From DAOTXN01 sp034435435 (GTDB taxonomy: Bacteria > Chloroflexota > Anaerolineae > S140-20): 64,000 bases of DNA. Position 1 is the stretch's first letter, and each line of letters begins with the position of its first letter. Below the pieces are notes generated by a model. That model saw only the letters and a list, made by a program, of their open reading frames with translations. It was not told the DNA's origin and did no database searches. Below, one piece after another: positions 1-7,827 of this stretch. The stretch is from the NCBI GenBank assembly GCA_034435435.1, contig DAOTXN010000087.1, forward strand, positions 1 through 64,000, written 5' to 3'. The translations under genes and the position numbers were made by a program.

Positions 1-77
1 CTTGAACCAGTGTATGATAAAGACGAAGCGAGTTTTCCATCGTTCACTCTCCTGTGAGTGGTATCCAGGAAAGTATA

Positions 78-95
78 GCGCATTGTGCGCTTTTT
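78..95 (+). terminator. short hairpin plus T-run
   Basis: GCGCA and TGCGC flank a 3-base loop and are followed by five T. This reads as a small intrinsic terminator on the plus strand, presumably ending a gene that lies left of the window. The first 77 bases hold no gene I can support. Confidence 0.45.
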
Positions 96-128
96 GGAAG
101 GCTCGCTTCCTTGACTTTTGTCAGTCAA

Positions 129-236
129 CCAGCGGAGAACCCTGTAGCATAGGGCCTTGTGCCCGTTTTTGGCCTGTTTTGCGTCCATTTTTACGCCCAC
201 GAGGGGCTAAATTACATCTCTCCGACAGGTTGCTAG
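129..236. mobile_element. MITE copy A (CTAG family, degenerate left end)
   Basis: This is one of five copies in the window of a roughly 100-117 bp element. The right end TCTCCGACAGGTTGCTAG matches the family terminus with one change. The left end is eroded and begins about CCAGCGGAGAACC. The core has the family blocks AGGGCCTTGTGCCCG and GGGGCTAAATTACATC. It has no coding capacity. Its right end lies just upstream of the promoter of the next gene. Confidence 0.75.
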
Positions 237-252
237 ACCCTCTGGACACGTG

Positions 253-261
253 TGGTATAAT
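253..261 (+). promoter_or_regulatory. extended -10 promoter
   Basis: TGGTATAAT is a perfect extended -10 (TGnTATAAT), 50 bases upstream of the start codon at 311. No good -35 lies at 17 bp; TTGCTA at 230-235, inside the MITE end, is 20 bp away. Confidence 0.55.
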
Positions 262-310
262 AATAGCAGAGACGTGTTTCCTTTTTGAAACGGTTCAAGG
301 AGGAAGGGAT

Positions 311-634
311 ATGATCCGGCTACCGTATTCTCTCACGCGCCGGGTCATCGCCGTGCTGTCTCTGCTCCTCTTGGTCGCTGCCATCCTCGCTCAACCTACC
401 GGCGGTGCCCTGGTCTTGTTGGTTTTGTTGCTGCTGGCCAGTTTTGGCGCAGTCGTCTATCCGCCCGGAATTTACCTGTGGCTGCTCACCCCGGTCTGCC
501 CCAAGTGCCGAGGCCGGGTCGAGTGGGCCATCGAGCAAGGCCACACGAACCCCTACTTTGAGCGGCTGGTGGTGCGCTGCCCAGATTGTGACAGGGAAAA
601 AGTCGAGTTTTCCATCAATCCGACGGTGGTGTAG
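311..634 (+). CDS. small membrane protein with C-terminal zinc ribbon
   Basis: This 107-residue protein starts at an ATG preceded by AGGAGGAAGGG, which decides this start over longer upstream readings. Residues about 10-28 and 33-58 form two hydrophobic segments. The C-terminal third carries CPKC and CPDC, a four-cysteine zinc-ribbon-like pair that would face the cytoplasm or a membrane interface. I do not recognise a named family. It is transcribed from an extended -10 promoter just right of a MITE end, and its last 20 bases overlap the end of the convergent metallopeptidase gene. Confidence 0.75.
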   Translation: MIRLPYSLTRRVIAVLSLLLLVAAILAQPTGGALVLLVLLLLASFGAVVYPPGIYLWLLTPVCPKCRGRVEWAIEQGHTNPYFERLVVRCPDCDREKVEFSINPTVV

Positions 635-1949
635 GCGGCGGATATTCGACGCCCCTGGCGGCTAATAGCTCCAGTAGCATCTCGCGGCTGGTGACGGGAC
701 CCAGCGCCTCCAAAAAGGATTTGATGGAGGGGCTGGCGGCCCACAGTTCTTGCACTGGATCCCCCACCGGATTGTCGCCGGCTGCGCCCCCGCCGGGATC
801 GGAGGCATACGCGCCGTAAAAGGCAAAATAAGCCTGGTTCAGCTTGCGGATGGGGTAGCCGTTTTCGACAAAGACGCGGCGGCGCGCTTCCATGTAGGCC
901 TCGGCTGTTTCGATTTTGCCCTCGGCCAGCAAGCGGTCGGTGTTGACCCGCGTCTCGCGCATCTCGGCGATAAAGTCGAATGCGGGTGGTTCGGGCGTTG
1001 GGGGCGGCGGCGCGTCTGGGTCGGGTGTGGGGGTGGGCGACGGCAAGAGTTCCGGGTAGTAGCGGGCTAACACCTGGTTGCGAATGGCGTCGCCCACCAG
1101 GTCGGCGGCGGTCTCGTTGATCGTGCGCACGTCGGGGCGCGCCTCATAATAGACCCCTACCGGTTTCAACCAGAAAAAAAAGTAATGATGCACCCATTCG
1201 TGAGCGGTCGAGCCAACGCCCCAATAAAGGCTGGACGTTTCCGCCAACATAGCCGGGTAGACAGCCAGCCCGCCGATGGGCACAACCAACGATGAAACGT
1301 CAAAAGTCTGGTCGATTTCGTTTTCTAGGGCTTCGATGCGCTCCAGTTCGATGCCGCCGCGCAGCATGACCCCTTTTTCGAGTCGGATTTCTGAACGAGG
1401 CGAGATGATCAGAAAATCGGGCAGGGGCGTAAAATGGAAACGCACCGGCGGCAAGACCTGCCCCAACACGGCCAGCCCCTCGTCTTGCAGCACGCTGGCG
1501 ATTTGCTCCTCGATAATCGCTTCGGCGGTGCTCTGGATTTTGGCTTGCTCCGCCCGCAATTGCGCCAGCGTCGCACGTGGCTCGGCCGAGACCGCTTCAG
1601 GATCGGTCGCGCCGGGGTCGGTGTAAATGTCAGATATTTCCCATTCCAGTTGGTTGATGCGGCTCGCCAGGTCCATATAGTCCAGCACGATTTGTTTGCG
1701 CGTGGCGTTGTCCAGATAGTGTTGGGGGGTGGTCAGTTCCTGGCGCAGCTTGCCCAGTAACGCCTCCGCTTCCCACGAGACAAAGTCAAAATAACTGCCG
1801 CGCAAGATGCGGTCTAGCCGCGCGTTGAAGCTGTTTGGGGGGACGTGCTCCCAGCGCACCGTCCAGACGATGGCAATGAACAAGACGGTGTATGTCAAAA
1901 CAATGCGGACGCGTCGCCAGGCGATAGAATTGGTCATTTCCATTCTCAT
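615..1949 (-). CDS. membrane-anchored gluzincin-like metallopeptidase
   Basis: The 444-residue protein has one N-terminal membrane segment (about residues 13-29), then a long extracytoplasmic part. About two thirds along lies the zinc motif HEWVHH (HExxH), followed some 30 residues later by NETAADLVGD, which fits the third zinc ligand of the gluzincin clan. A Pro/Thr-rich linker (PSPTPTPDPDAPPPPTPEPP) splits the catalytic region from the C-terminus. Substrate unknown. The first Met has a weak Shine-Dalgarno; an in-frame ATG at 1937 (MTNSIAW) with GAGAATGGA upstream is an equally good start. The 3' end overlaps the convergent zinc-ribbon gene. Confidence 0.75.
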   Translation of the reverse strand: MRMEMTNSIAWRRVRIVLTYTVLFIAIVWTVRWEHVPPNSFNARLDRILRGSYFDFVSWEAEALLGKLRQELTTPQHYLDNATRKQIVLDYMDLASRINQLEWEISDIYTDPGATDPEAVSAEPRATLAQLRAEQAKIQSTAEAIIEEQIASVLQDEGLAVLGQVLPPVRFHFTPLPDFLIISPRSEIRLEKGVMLRGGIELERIEALENEIDQTFDVSSLVVPIGGLAVYPAMLAETSSLYWGVGSTAHEWVHHYFFFWLKPVGVYYEARPDVRTINETAADLVGDAIRNQVLARYYPELLPSPTPTPDPDAPPPPTPEPPAFDFIAEMRETRVNTDRLLAEGKIETAEAYMEARRRVFVENGYPIRKLNQAYFAFYGAYASDPGGGAAGDNPVGDPVQELWAASPSIKSFLEALGPVTSREMLLELLAARGVEYPPPTPPSD

Positions 1950-2074
1950 GCTGTGAAATGATACCCTGGTCGCGCCGGGTTGTCAAAGGATAATCGCGCG
2001 CCGGAACGAGTTGGCAATAAACAGGATACAAAGTAAAATACCTGTAGAGACACCCGCAGAGAGGAGTGCGACGC

Positions 2075-3565
2075 ATGGACGTTCAAGTCATATCCGGCGC
2101 AATTCACGAAAGCGACGCCGATGCCATTATCGTGGGTCTGTTTGAGCAAAGCCCTCCCCCAAACGCAACCCAGGCCGTAGATCAAGCGTTGGACGGCGCC
2201 ATCCGTAGTCTGATAGACGGCGGTGATTTTGTGGGCAAAGTGGATCAAATGGCCGTGCTGTACCCACGCGGCGCTATCCCGGCCCGGCGGGTGATTGTAG
2301 TGGGGCTGGGAGCGCGTGACGTTTTCGGTCTCGACAGCGCCCGTCGCGCCGCCGCTCGCGCCATCCAGAAAGCGCGTGACCTCCAGGCCGCTCGGGTGGC
2401 GAGCGCCCTGCTAGGCGAGCTGGCGGTCGAGGCGACGGCTCAGGCCATGACTGAAGGCGGCCGGCTGGGGTTATACGATTACCGCGCCCAAAAAAGCACT
2501 GATGCGCCCGAACCGCGCCCCCAACGACTCGAGTGGGTGCTGGCCTCGGAGGAGGACGTGTTCGCCGCGCAATGGGGTGTGGCTGTAGGAGAGGCCGTCG
2601 CTGCGGGCGTCACGCTGACCCGCGACCTGGTCAATGCGCCGCCTAATGTGTGTACCCCAGCCTATCTGGCCGAGGTCGCCCGGCAGGTGGCCGATAGCGT
2701 GGGGTTGAAAATTCAGGTGCTCGAAAAGGGACAGATGGAGTCGCTGCGCATGGGGGCGCTGCTGGCGGTGGCCCAGGGCAGCGAGGCGCCGCCGCGCTTT
2801 ATCATCCTGGAGCACAACGCCGATCGCGCTGACGAGCTGGACACCCTCGTCCTGGTGGGCAAGGGCGTCACCTTTGACACCGGCGGCTACAGCCTCAAGA
2901 CTGCCGAGGGGATGGAGACGATGAAGGGCGACATGGCCGGCGCGGCCGCCGTCATCGGAGCCATGCGAACCATCGGAGCGTTAGACGCGCCGCTGCACGT
3001 GGTGGGGTTGGCGCCCGCCGCCGACAATATGATCAGCGGACGCGCCTATCGGCCCCAGGAAGTGGTCACGGCCAGCAATGGCGTCACCATCGAAATCATC
3101 AGCACCGACGCCGAGGGGCGCATGCTGCTGGCCGACGCGCTGGTCTACGCCGGGCGTTTCAAGCCCGTGGCCGTGGTAGACATCGCCACGCTCACCGGCA
3201 CGTGCGCCGCCGCATTGGGCAAAGTGGCAGCGGGGCTGTTCAGCACCGACGACCGGCTGCGCGACAAATTGCTGACCGCGTCTCAGGCGACGGCGGAAAA
3301 ACTGTGGCCGTTGCCGCTATACCCAGAGTACGAAAAAGCCATCGAATCGGACACCGCCGACATCAAAAACAGCGGCGGCAAGTGGGGCGGCATCGGCGCG
3401 TCGGCGACGTTTCTCAAGCATTTCGTGGACTATTCTGCCTGGGCGCACATCGACATGGCCGGGATGGAGTTCGAGGCCAAAGATGTTCCCTATGCCCCCG
3501 GCAAAGGGGCGACCGGCTTTGGCGTGCGCCTGCTGACCGAGTTTGTGCGGCGCTGGAAGCAATAA
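2075..3565 (+). CDS. pepA: leucyl aminopeptidase, M17 family
   Basis: Cytosolic dinuclear-metal aminopeptidase that removes N-terminal residues from peptides. The 496 residues are the usual family length. The expected metal ligands are visible: K263, D268 (VGKGVTFDTGG), D286 (MKGDMAG), D345 and E347 (STDAEGRM), with catalytic K275 and R349. The family signature normally begins NTDAEGR; here the Asn is Ser. GAGGAG at 2061-2066 sits eight bases before the ATG, which rejects the GTG start at 2066. It stands alone, divergent from the metallopeptidase gene. Confidence 0.97.
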   Translation: MDVQVISGAIHESDADAIIVGLFEQSPPPNATQAVDQALDGAIRSLIDGGDFVGKVDQMAVLYPRGAIPARRVIVVGLGARDVFGLDSARRAAARAIQKARDLQAARVASALLGELAVEATAQAMTEGGRLGLYDYRAQKSTDAPEPRPQRLEWVLASEEDVFAAQWGVAVGEAVAAGVTLTRDLVNAPPNVCTPAYLAEVARQVADSVGLKIQVLEKGQMESLRMGALLAVAQGSEAPPRFIILEHNADRADELDTLVLVGKGVTFDTGGYSLKTAEGMETMKGDMAGAAAVIGAMRTIGALDAPLHVVGLAPAADNMISGRAYRPQEVVTASNGVTIEIISTDAEGRMLLADALVYAGRFKPVAVVDIATLTGTCAAALGKVAAGLFSTDDRLRDKLLTASQATAEKLWPLPLYPEYEKAIESDTADIKNSGGKWGGIGASATFLKHFVDYSAWAHIDMAGMEFEAKDVPYAPGKGATGFGVRLLTEFVRRWKQ

Positions 3566-3568
3566 TCA

Positions 3569-4222
3569 TTAGCGGCCAGTGCTGTCCTCACAACCCGGCG
3601 GGATGGACCAATGAGCGATCACGGCGGCTTCTGTGTTTGGCGGCTGACAGCTCATCCACTCGAGTTTGGTAAAGCGGGCCGCCCGCAGGTGCTTGCCGCA
3701 ATCATCCTCAACCAGCGACAGGCTCAAATGGCCGTCGTCTACGCGCCACGTGTACCAGCCCACGCTTTCGTGGCAGTGCGGGTCGTTAAACAGCGCGATT
3801 TGGTCCCCCGAAACCGTAAAAGAACCCAGAGTGCGCCAGCCGGTGCGTTCGTGGTACATACGATAGACGCCGTGCTGCAAACTCAGCTTCCAGATGCCTC
3901 CTTCGGGAGGATAAGGAGGGCAGCGCCGGCAAGGGGCGCGCGTGGCCTCGATGGGGTCAAGCTCGGCGAAAGTGCCGTCTAGCTCCGTGGGAGCGTCTGG
4001 CGGCAGGGGAGTTGTGTAAGGAAAGGGCGTTTTTTGCTGGAGCGCCGTCCACTCGTTCACCGGTGCGCCGGGAGGCTCGCCGGGAGTCGGGGTGGGTTGC
4101 TCTGTGACTGTGGCGGGCAGCGGAGTGTTTTCAGGCGCGGCGCAGGCCATTAGCGTGACCAGTACGATCAACGTAACGAAGGTCAAGGGGCCGATTGCGC
4201 GTGTATTTTGGTCAAATGCCAT
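3569..4222 (-). CDS. lipoprotein with beta-rich C-terminal domain
   Basis: The 217-residue product begins at an ATG with a perfect AGGAGG eight bases upstream. A signal sequence ends in the lipobox LMAC, so Cys would be lipidated. A Thr/Pro-rich tether follows (TEQPTPTPGEPPGAP), then a CRRC pair, then a domain with alternating strands (TLGSFTVSGDQIALFND, YTWRVDDGHLSLSLVED) that resembles small lipocalin-like or META-like barrels. Function unknown. Upstream of the Shine-Dalgarno lies MITE copy B. The 3' end is three bases from the pepA stop, so the genes are convergent. Confidence 0.75.
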   Translation of the reverse strand: MAFDQNTRAIGPLTFVTLIVLVTLMACAAPENTPLPATVTEQPTPTPGEPPGAPVNEWTALQQKTPFPYTTPLPPDAPTELDGTFAELDPIEATRAPCRRCPPYPPEGGIWKLSLQHGVYRMYHERTGWRTLGSFTVSGDQIALFNDPHCHESVGWYTWRVDDGHLSLSLVEDDCGKHLRAARFTKLEWMSCQPPNTEAAVIAHWSIPPGCEDSTGR

Positions 4223-4244
4223 CTCGTGGACCTCCTGGGTTGAT

Positions 4245-4443
4245 CTAGCGGCCTGTCGGAGAACCCTGTCATATAGGGCCTTGCGCCCGTTTTTTGCTCG
4301 TTTTGCGCCCATTTTGGACGCCCACAAGGGGCTAAATTACATCTTGCGCCCATTTTGGACGCCCACAAGGGGCTAAATTACATCTTGCGCCCATTTTGGA
4401 CGCCCACAAGGGGCTAAATTACATCTCTCCGACAGGCTGCTAG
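4245..4443. mobile_element. MITE copy B with internal triplication
   Basis: Both ends are CTAG. The left end reads CTAGCGGCCTGTCGGAGA and the right end TCTCCGACAGGCTGCTAG, a near-perfect 18-bp terminal inverted repeat. It is 199 bp rather than about 117 because a 41-bp core unit is repeated three times in tandem. It lies in the leader region of the lipoprotein gene. Confidence 0.85.
4303..4425. repeat. three tandem 41-bp units inside MITE B
   Basis: Units begin at 4303, 4344 and 4385 with TTGCGCCCATTTTGGACGCC and end CTAAATTACATC. The copies look identical, so the expansion is recent. Confidence 0.9.
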
Positions 4444-4544
4444 GGTGAGAGATACCGGACCAGGGACATGACGTGCTGCTTTGTAGCACGAGTTATCCGA
4501 CCTGTCAATTGGGCTTTGAAATAGTCGAAAACCTGGCCGCTTAT

Positions 4545-4573
4545 CTGCCGTCTATCTGTCACCATCCTGTCAC
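4545..4573 (+). promoter_or_regulatory. Pho-box-like 11-bp repeat array
   Basis: CTGCCGT (4545), CTGTCAC (4556) and CTGTCAC (4567) are spaced exactly 11 bp apart with 4-bp spacers. The last two give CTGTCACCATCCTGTCAC, the architecture of the PhoB box. A possible -10 TAAAAT is at 4605-4610, before the regulator start at 4641. The 418 bases from 4223 to 4640 otherwise hold only MITE B. Confidence 0.6.
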
Positions 4574-4640
4574 ACAGACGCTAGACGCCCCTCCCACTTT
4601 CTGCTAAAATCGAAAAGAATCGCGCCGCCTGGAGGAGCCT

Positions 4641-5345
4641 ATGCCTGCCAAAATCCTGATCGTGGACGACGAGCCGCCCATCGTAGATGTGTTGTCCTAC
4701 AACCTCAAACGGGCCCATTATGAGGTCGTGGTCGCCCGCGACGGGGAGCAGGCGCTGGAGCGGGCCAGGCGCGAGCAGCCCGACCTGATCATCCTCGACC
4801 TGATGCTGCCCCGGCTGGACGGGCTGGAGGTGTGCCGCACCTTGCGCCGCGAGCGCGATGTGCCCATCATCATGCTCACCGCCCGCGACGCCGAGGTAGA
4901 CCGGGTGGTGGGGTTGGAGCTGGGGGCCGACGATTACGTGGTCAAGCCCTTTAGCGTGCGCGAGCTGATGGTCCGCGTCAAGAACGTGCTGCGCCGGACC
5001 CAAACGGCCCCACCGGCGACCGGGACGGCCCCGCCGGTGATTCAAGTCGGCGCATTGACCGTGGATCCCTTGCGCCACGCAGCCCGGCTGGGCGCGGCGG
5101 CTTTGGAACTCACCGCGCTGGAATTCGAGCTGCTGCACACGCTGGCCCGCCATCCCGGGCAGGTATTGAGTCGGGAACAACTGCTGGAACAGGTGTGGGG
5201 TTATGCCTACTATGGCGACCTGCGGGCCGTGGATGCGGCCATCAAGCGTTTGCGGGCCAGGCTGCGCCGGGCCGCACCTCACGCCGAAATCGTCGCCACC
5301 GTGCGCGGCGTGGGATACAAGCTGGTGGAATGGGACACACATTGA
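4641..5345 (+). CDS. OmpR/PhoB-family response regulator
   Basis: The 234 residues comprise a receiver domain (1-120) and a winged-helix effector domain (about 135-230). The acidic pocket D9/D10, phospho-acceptor D53 (LIILDLMLPRLDG), T80 and K102 are all present. The winged helix contains LTALEFELLHTLARHPGQV and RVRGVGYK-like features typical of OmpR proteins. GGAGGA precedes the ATG. Its stop overlaps the kinase start in TGATG, so the pair is translationally coupled. The upstream array of CTGTCAC repeats suggests autoregulation and that this is the PhoB homologue, though that assignment is inferred. Confidence 0.93.
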   Translation: MPAKILIVDDEPPIVDVLSYNLKRAHYEVVVARDGEQALERARREQPDLIILDLMLPRLDGLEVCRTLRRERDVPIIMLTARDAEVDRVVGLELGADDYVVKPFSVRELMVRVKNVLRRTQTAPPATGTAPPVIQVGALTVDPLRHAARLGAAALELTALEFELLHTLARHPGQVLSREQLLEQVWGYAYYGDLRAVDAAIKRLRARLRRAAPHAEIVATVRGVGYKLVEWDTH

Positions 5346-6904
5346 TGGGCAGAGTACGGGGGTTGTTTTCCAGTCTGCGGGTTCGACTGACGCTCAGCCA
5401 CCTGGCGCTCATCGCCCTGGCCATGGGCCTGTCGGGGTTTTTGTTGCTCTCTTTTCTTGAACGCTACTTTTTTCAGGCGACGCGAGAGAGCCTGCTGGCC
5501 CAGGCGCACATCACGGCCCAGGCCCTCATCCCCGGCGAGCTGCACACCGACGCCGGCAGCCTGGCCCCAGCCTACAACGCAGTCCAGCAGCAGCAACTGA
5601 GCAACCTGGCTCTGCAGACGGAAAACGTCACATTGCCCGCCGAGGCTTTTTCCCTGGGAGACATAGACCTGACCTACCTGGCCGACGCCTCGCTCCAGCT
5701 CAGCACACAGCTCGATACCCGCATTCGCATCCTGGACGCGCGAGGCGTGGTGCTGGTGGATACGCGCGAGGAGGGCCAGGGAGCAGACCTGCGGACCGAC
5801 CCGCTGGTCGCGCGGGCCTTGCAGGGGCAGACCGCGAGTCGCACCGCCGCCACCGAGGGCCAGGCGGCGATGCACCTGGCCCTGCCGGCCTTTGTCTGCG
5901 CAGCGCCTTGCGAGGAGGCGGAGCGACTGGTGGGCATCGTCTACGTGAGCCAGCCCCTGGATGATGTGATGGCTGTGTTGGCCGACGTAAGAGCGCGCCT
6001 GTTGCTGGCTACCGGCATTGCCTTATTGCTGTCGGGCGCGGCGGGGCTGCTGCTGGCGCGGGCCATCGCCAGCCCTCTGCGCCGGCTGACGGCGGCCGCC
6101 GGGGCCGTGGCCCAGGGCCAATTCGACCAGCACGTGCCGGTTCGCTCTGACGACGAGCTGGGTCGTTTGAGCCGCGCCTTTAACGACATGACCGCGCGCC
6201 TGCGGGCCGCCCGCCAGATGCAGACCGACTTTGTAGCCAACGTATCGCACGAGCTGCGCACACCCTTGACGGCGGTCAAGGGCACGGTGGAGACGCTGCG
6301 CGACGGCGCAGTAGACGACCCCCTGGTGCGCGACATGTTCCTGGAGACCATCGAGACCGAAACCGACCGTCTCATCCGGCTGGTCAACGACCTGCTGCTC
6401 CTGTCGCGGGCCGACTCGGAGGCGCTCAACCTGCGCCGTGAGCCGCTGGACGTGGCAGAGCTGGCCCGGACCGTCGTGCGCCGCCTGACGCCGCAGGCCG
6501 AGGCCCGGGCGCTGGTCCTGGAAGTGCAAGCCAGCCCCGATACTCCGTCGGCCTGGGCCGACCCCGACCGCATCGAACAGGTTTTGGTCAATTTGCTGGA
6601 TAACGCCATCAAGTATTCCCAGCCAGGGGGCCGCGTGACGGTCAGCGTGGCGTCCAGCGGCGAGCGAGCCGTGCTGGTGCAGGTGCGCGACGAGGGCATC
6701 GGCATCCCGGCGGCCGACCTGCCCCGCATCGGTCAGCGCTTCTACCGGGCCGACAAGGCTCGCTCGCGGGCCGAGGGCGGCAGCGGGCTGGGGTTAGCCA
6801 TCGCTCAAGCTCTGGTCCAGGCCCACGGCGGCCAGTTGTGGCTGGAGAGCCTCGGCGAGCCGGGCCGGGGGACGACAGCGAGCTTTACGTTGCCGAGCGG
6901 TTGA
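5345..6904 (+). CDS. PhoR/ResE-type sensor histidine kinase
   Basis: The 519-residue membrane kinase pairs with the regulator immediately upstream (one-base overlap, TGATG; the longer reading from 5195 is rejected for this reason). TM1 spans about 17-38, an extracytoplasmic sensing region 40-215 contains two Cys (CAAPC, 185-189), TM2 spans 217-238, then HAMP 238-290, HisKA with H302 in NVSHELRTPL, and an HATPase domain with DNAIKYS and the G boxes DEGIGIP and GSGLGLA. This is the complete set for an active kinase. The signal is unknown; the upstream repeat boxes suggest phosphate. Confidence 0.92.
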   Translation: MGRVRGLFSSLRVRLTLSHLALIALAMGLSGFLLLSFLERYFFQATRESLLAQAHITAQALIPGELHTDAGSLAPAYNAVQQQQLSNLALQTENVTLPAEAFSLGDIDLTYLADASLQLSTQLDTRIRILDARGVVLVDTREEGQGADLRTDPLVARALQGQTASRTAATEGQAAMHLALPAFVCAAPCEEAERLVGIVYVSQPLDDVMAVLADVRARLLLATGIALLLSGAAGLLLARAIASPLRRLTAAAGAVAQGQFDQHVPVRSDDELGRLSRAFNDMTARLRAARQMQTDFVANVSHELRTPLTAVKGTVETLRDGAVDDPLVRDMFLETIETETDRLIRLVNDLLLLSRADSEALNLRREPLDVAELARTVVRRLTPQAEARALVLEVQASPDTPSAWADPDRIEQVLVNLLDNAIKYSQPGGRVTVSVASSGERAVLVQVRDEGIGIPAADLPRIGQRFYRADKARSRAEGGSGLGLAIAQALVQAHGGQLWLESLGEPGRGTTASFTLPSG

Positions 6905-6938
6905 AAAGGTGATATGATAAAGGCGTCTGGAGGGATGT

Positions 6939-7694
6939 ATGAGCACGCTACCTGTTTTGACGGCCACCCGCTCCCGCGAGTCCACCCGCACATCTTTGTC
7001 AGGATGGCGGCTCAAGCCGCCGCCCCTTTACCCCGGCGACCGGCTGTCGCGGGCCGAGTTCGAGCGTCGCTACGTCGCTCACCCCGAAATTGAAAAGGCC
7101 GAGCTCATCGAAGGAGTCGTCTATATGCCATCCCCGATTCGCTTTGAACAACATGGCCGTCCTCACACACTCATCGCCACCTGGTTGGGCACCTACGAAG
7201 CCGCGACGCCTGGCGTAGTATCCAGCGTTGAGGCGACCATCCGGCTGGACTATGAGAATGAGCCGCAACCCGACGTCTTGTTGCGCCTGGAGCCGCAGGT
7301 GGGCGGGCGTTCGCGCGTCACCCCAGACGATTACCTGGAAGGGCCGCCCGAGCTCGTCGTCGAGATTGCCGCCAGCAGCGCCGCCTATGACTTGTACGAC
7401 AAGTTCCGAGTTTATCAGCGCAACGGCGTGCAGGAGTATCTGGTGCTACAAATGTACGAGCAACGCGCCGACTGGTATGCCTGGCGCGAAGGGGTGTATG
7501 AGCCGTTGCAACCGGACGAAAAGGGTGTGTTGCGCAGCGCCGTATTTCCGGGGCTGGCGCTACAGCCGGCGGCGCTGTGGGCGAGCGACATGGCGGCGCT
7601 GCTGGCGGTGTTGCAACAGGAACTAGCCGCGCCGGCGCACGCCGCCTTTGTCGAGCAATTACGCGCCAGATTGGAAGCCTCGAGCCAATCGTAA
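6939..7694 (+). CDS. Uma2-family (DUF820) PD-(D/E)xK nuclease-fold protein
   Basis: The 251-residue protein matches the Uma2/DUF820 family: an N-terminal SRAEFERRYVAHPEIEKAELIEG segment, the acidic motif ENEPQPDVLLRL, PPELVVEIAASS, and YDKFRVYQRNGVQEYLVL. These place the PD-(D/E)xK active-site residues in order, so a metal-dependent nuclease fold is likely, but the biological role of the family is unsettled. GGAGGGA precedes the ATG and a TATGAT -10 lies at 6913-6918, so it has its own promoter just after the kinase gene. Confidence 0.85.
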   Translation: MSTLPVLTATRSRESTRTSLSGWRLKPPPLYPGDRLSRAEFERRYVAHPEIEKAELIEGVVYMPSPIRFEQHGRPHTLIATWLGTYEAATPGVVSSVEATIRLDYENEPQPDVLLRLEPQVGGRSRVTPDDYLEGPPELVVEIAASSAAYDLYDKFRVYQRNGVQEYLVLQMYEQRADWYAWREGVYEPLQPDEKGVLRSAVFPGLALQPAALWASDMAALLAVLQQELAAPAHAAFVEQLRARLEASSQS

Positions 7695-7749
7695 CACAGC
7701 CAGTTAATCTGTTCCCTCTGTCTCAACTCTGTTCTCTTTTTCGTCCAGA

Positions 7750-7794
7750 CTGTCTTTTTCCTGTCACGTAACTGCCCCATAACTCCTTTACAAT
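7750..7794 (+). promoter_or_regulatory. Pho-box-like array plus -10
   Basis: CTGTCTT (7750), CTGTCAC (7761), CTGCCCC (7772) and CTCCTTT (7783) start exactly 11 bp apart, with 4-bp spacers TTTC, GTAA and ATAA. A TACAAT -10 is at 7789-7794. The box at 7761-7778 ends 10 bp before the -10, the spacing of PhoB-activated promoters where the box replaces the -35. Confidence 0.6.
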
Positions 7795-7827
7795 TCCCAC
7801 AAACCTCATGCGAAAGGAGAGACAGCC

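Noticed and set aside
1..310. 210-residue reading starting at base 2
   Set aside because: It runs through a hairpin terminator, a MITE and a promoter; the ATG at 311 has a strong ribosome site.
5195..5344. 50-residue N-terminal extension of the sensor kinase
   Set aside because: It is the alternative frame of the regulator gene; the TGATG overlap at 5343-5347 gives the start.
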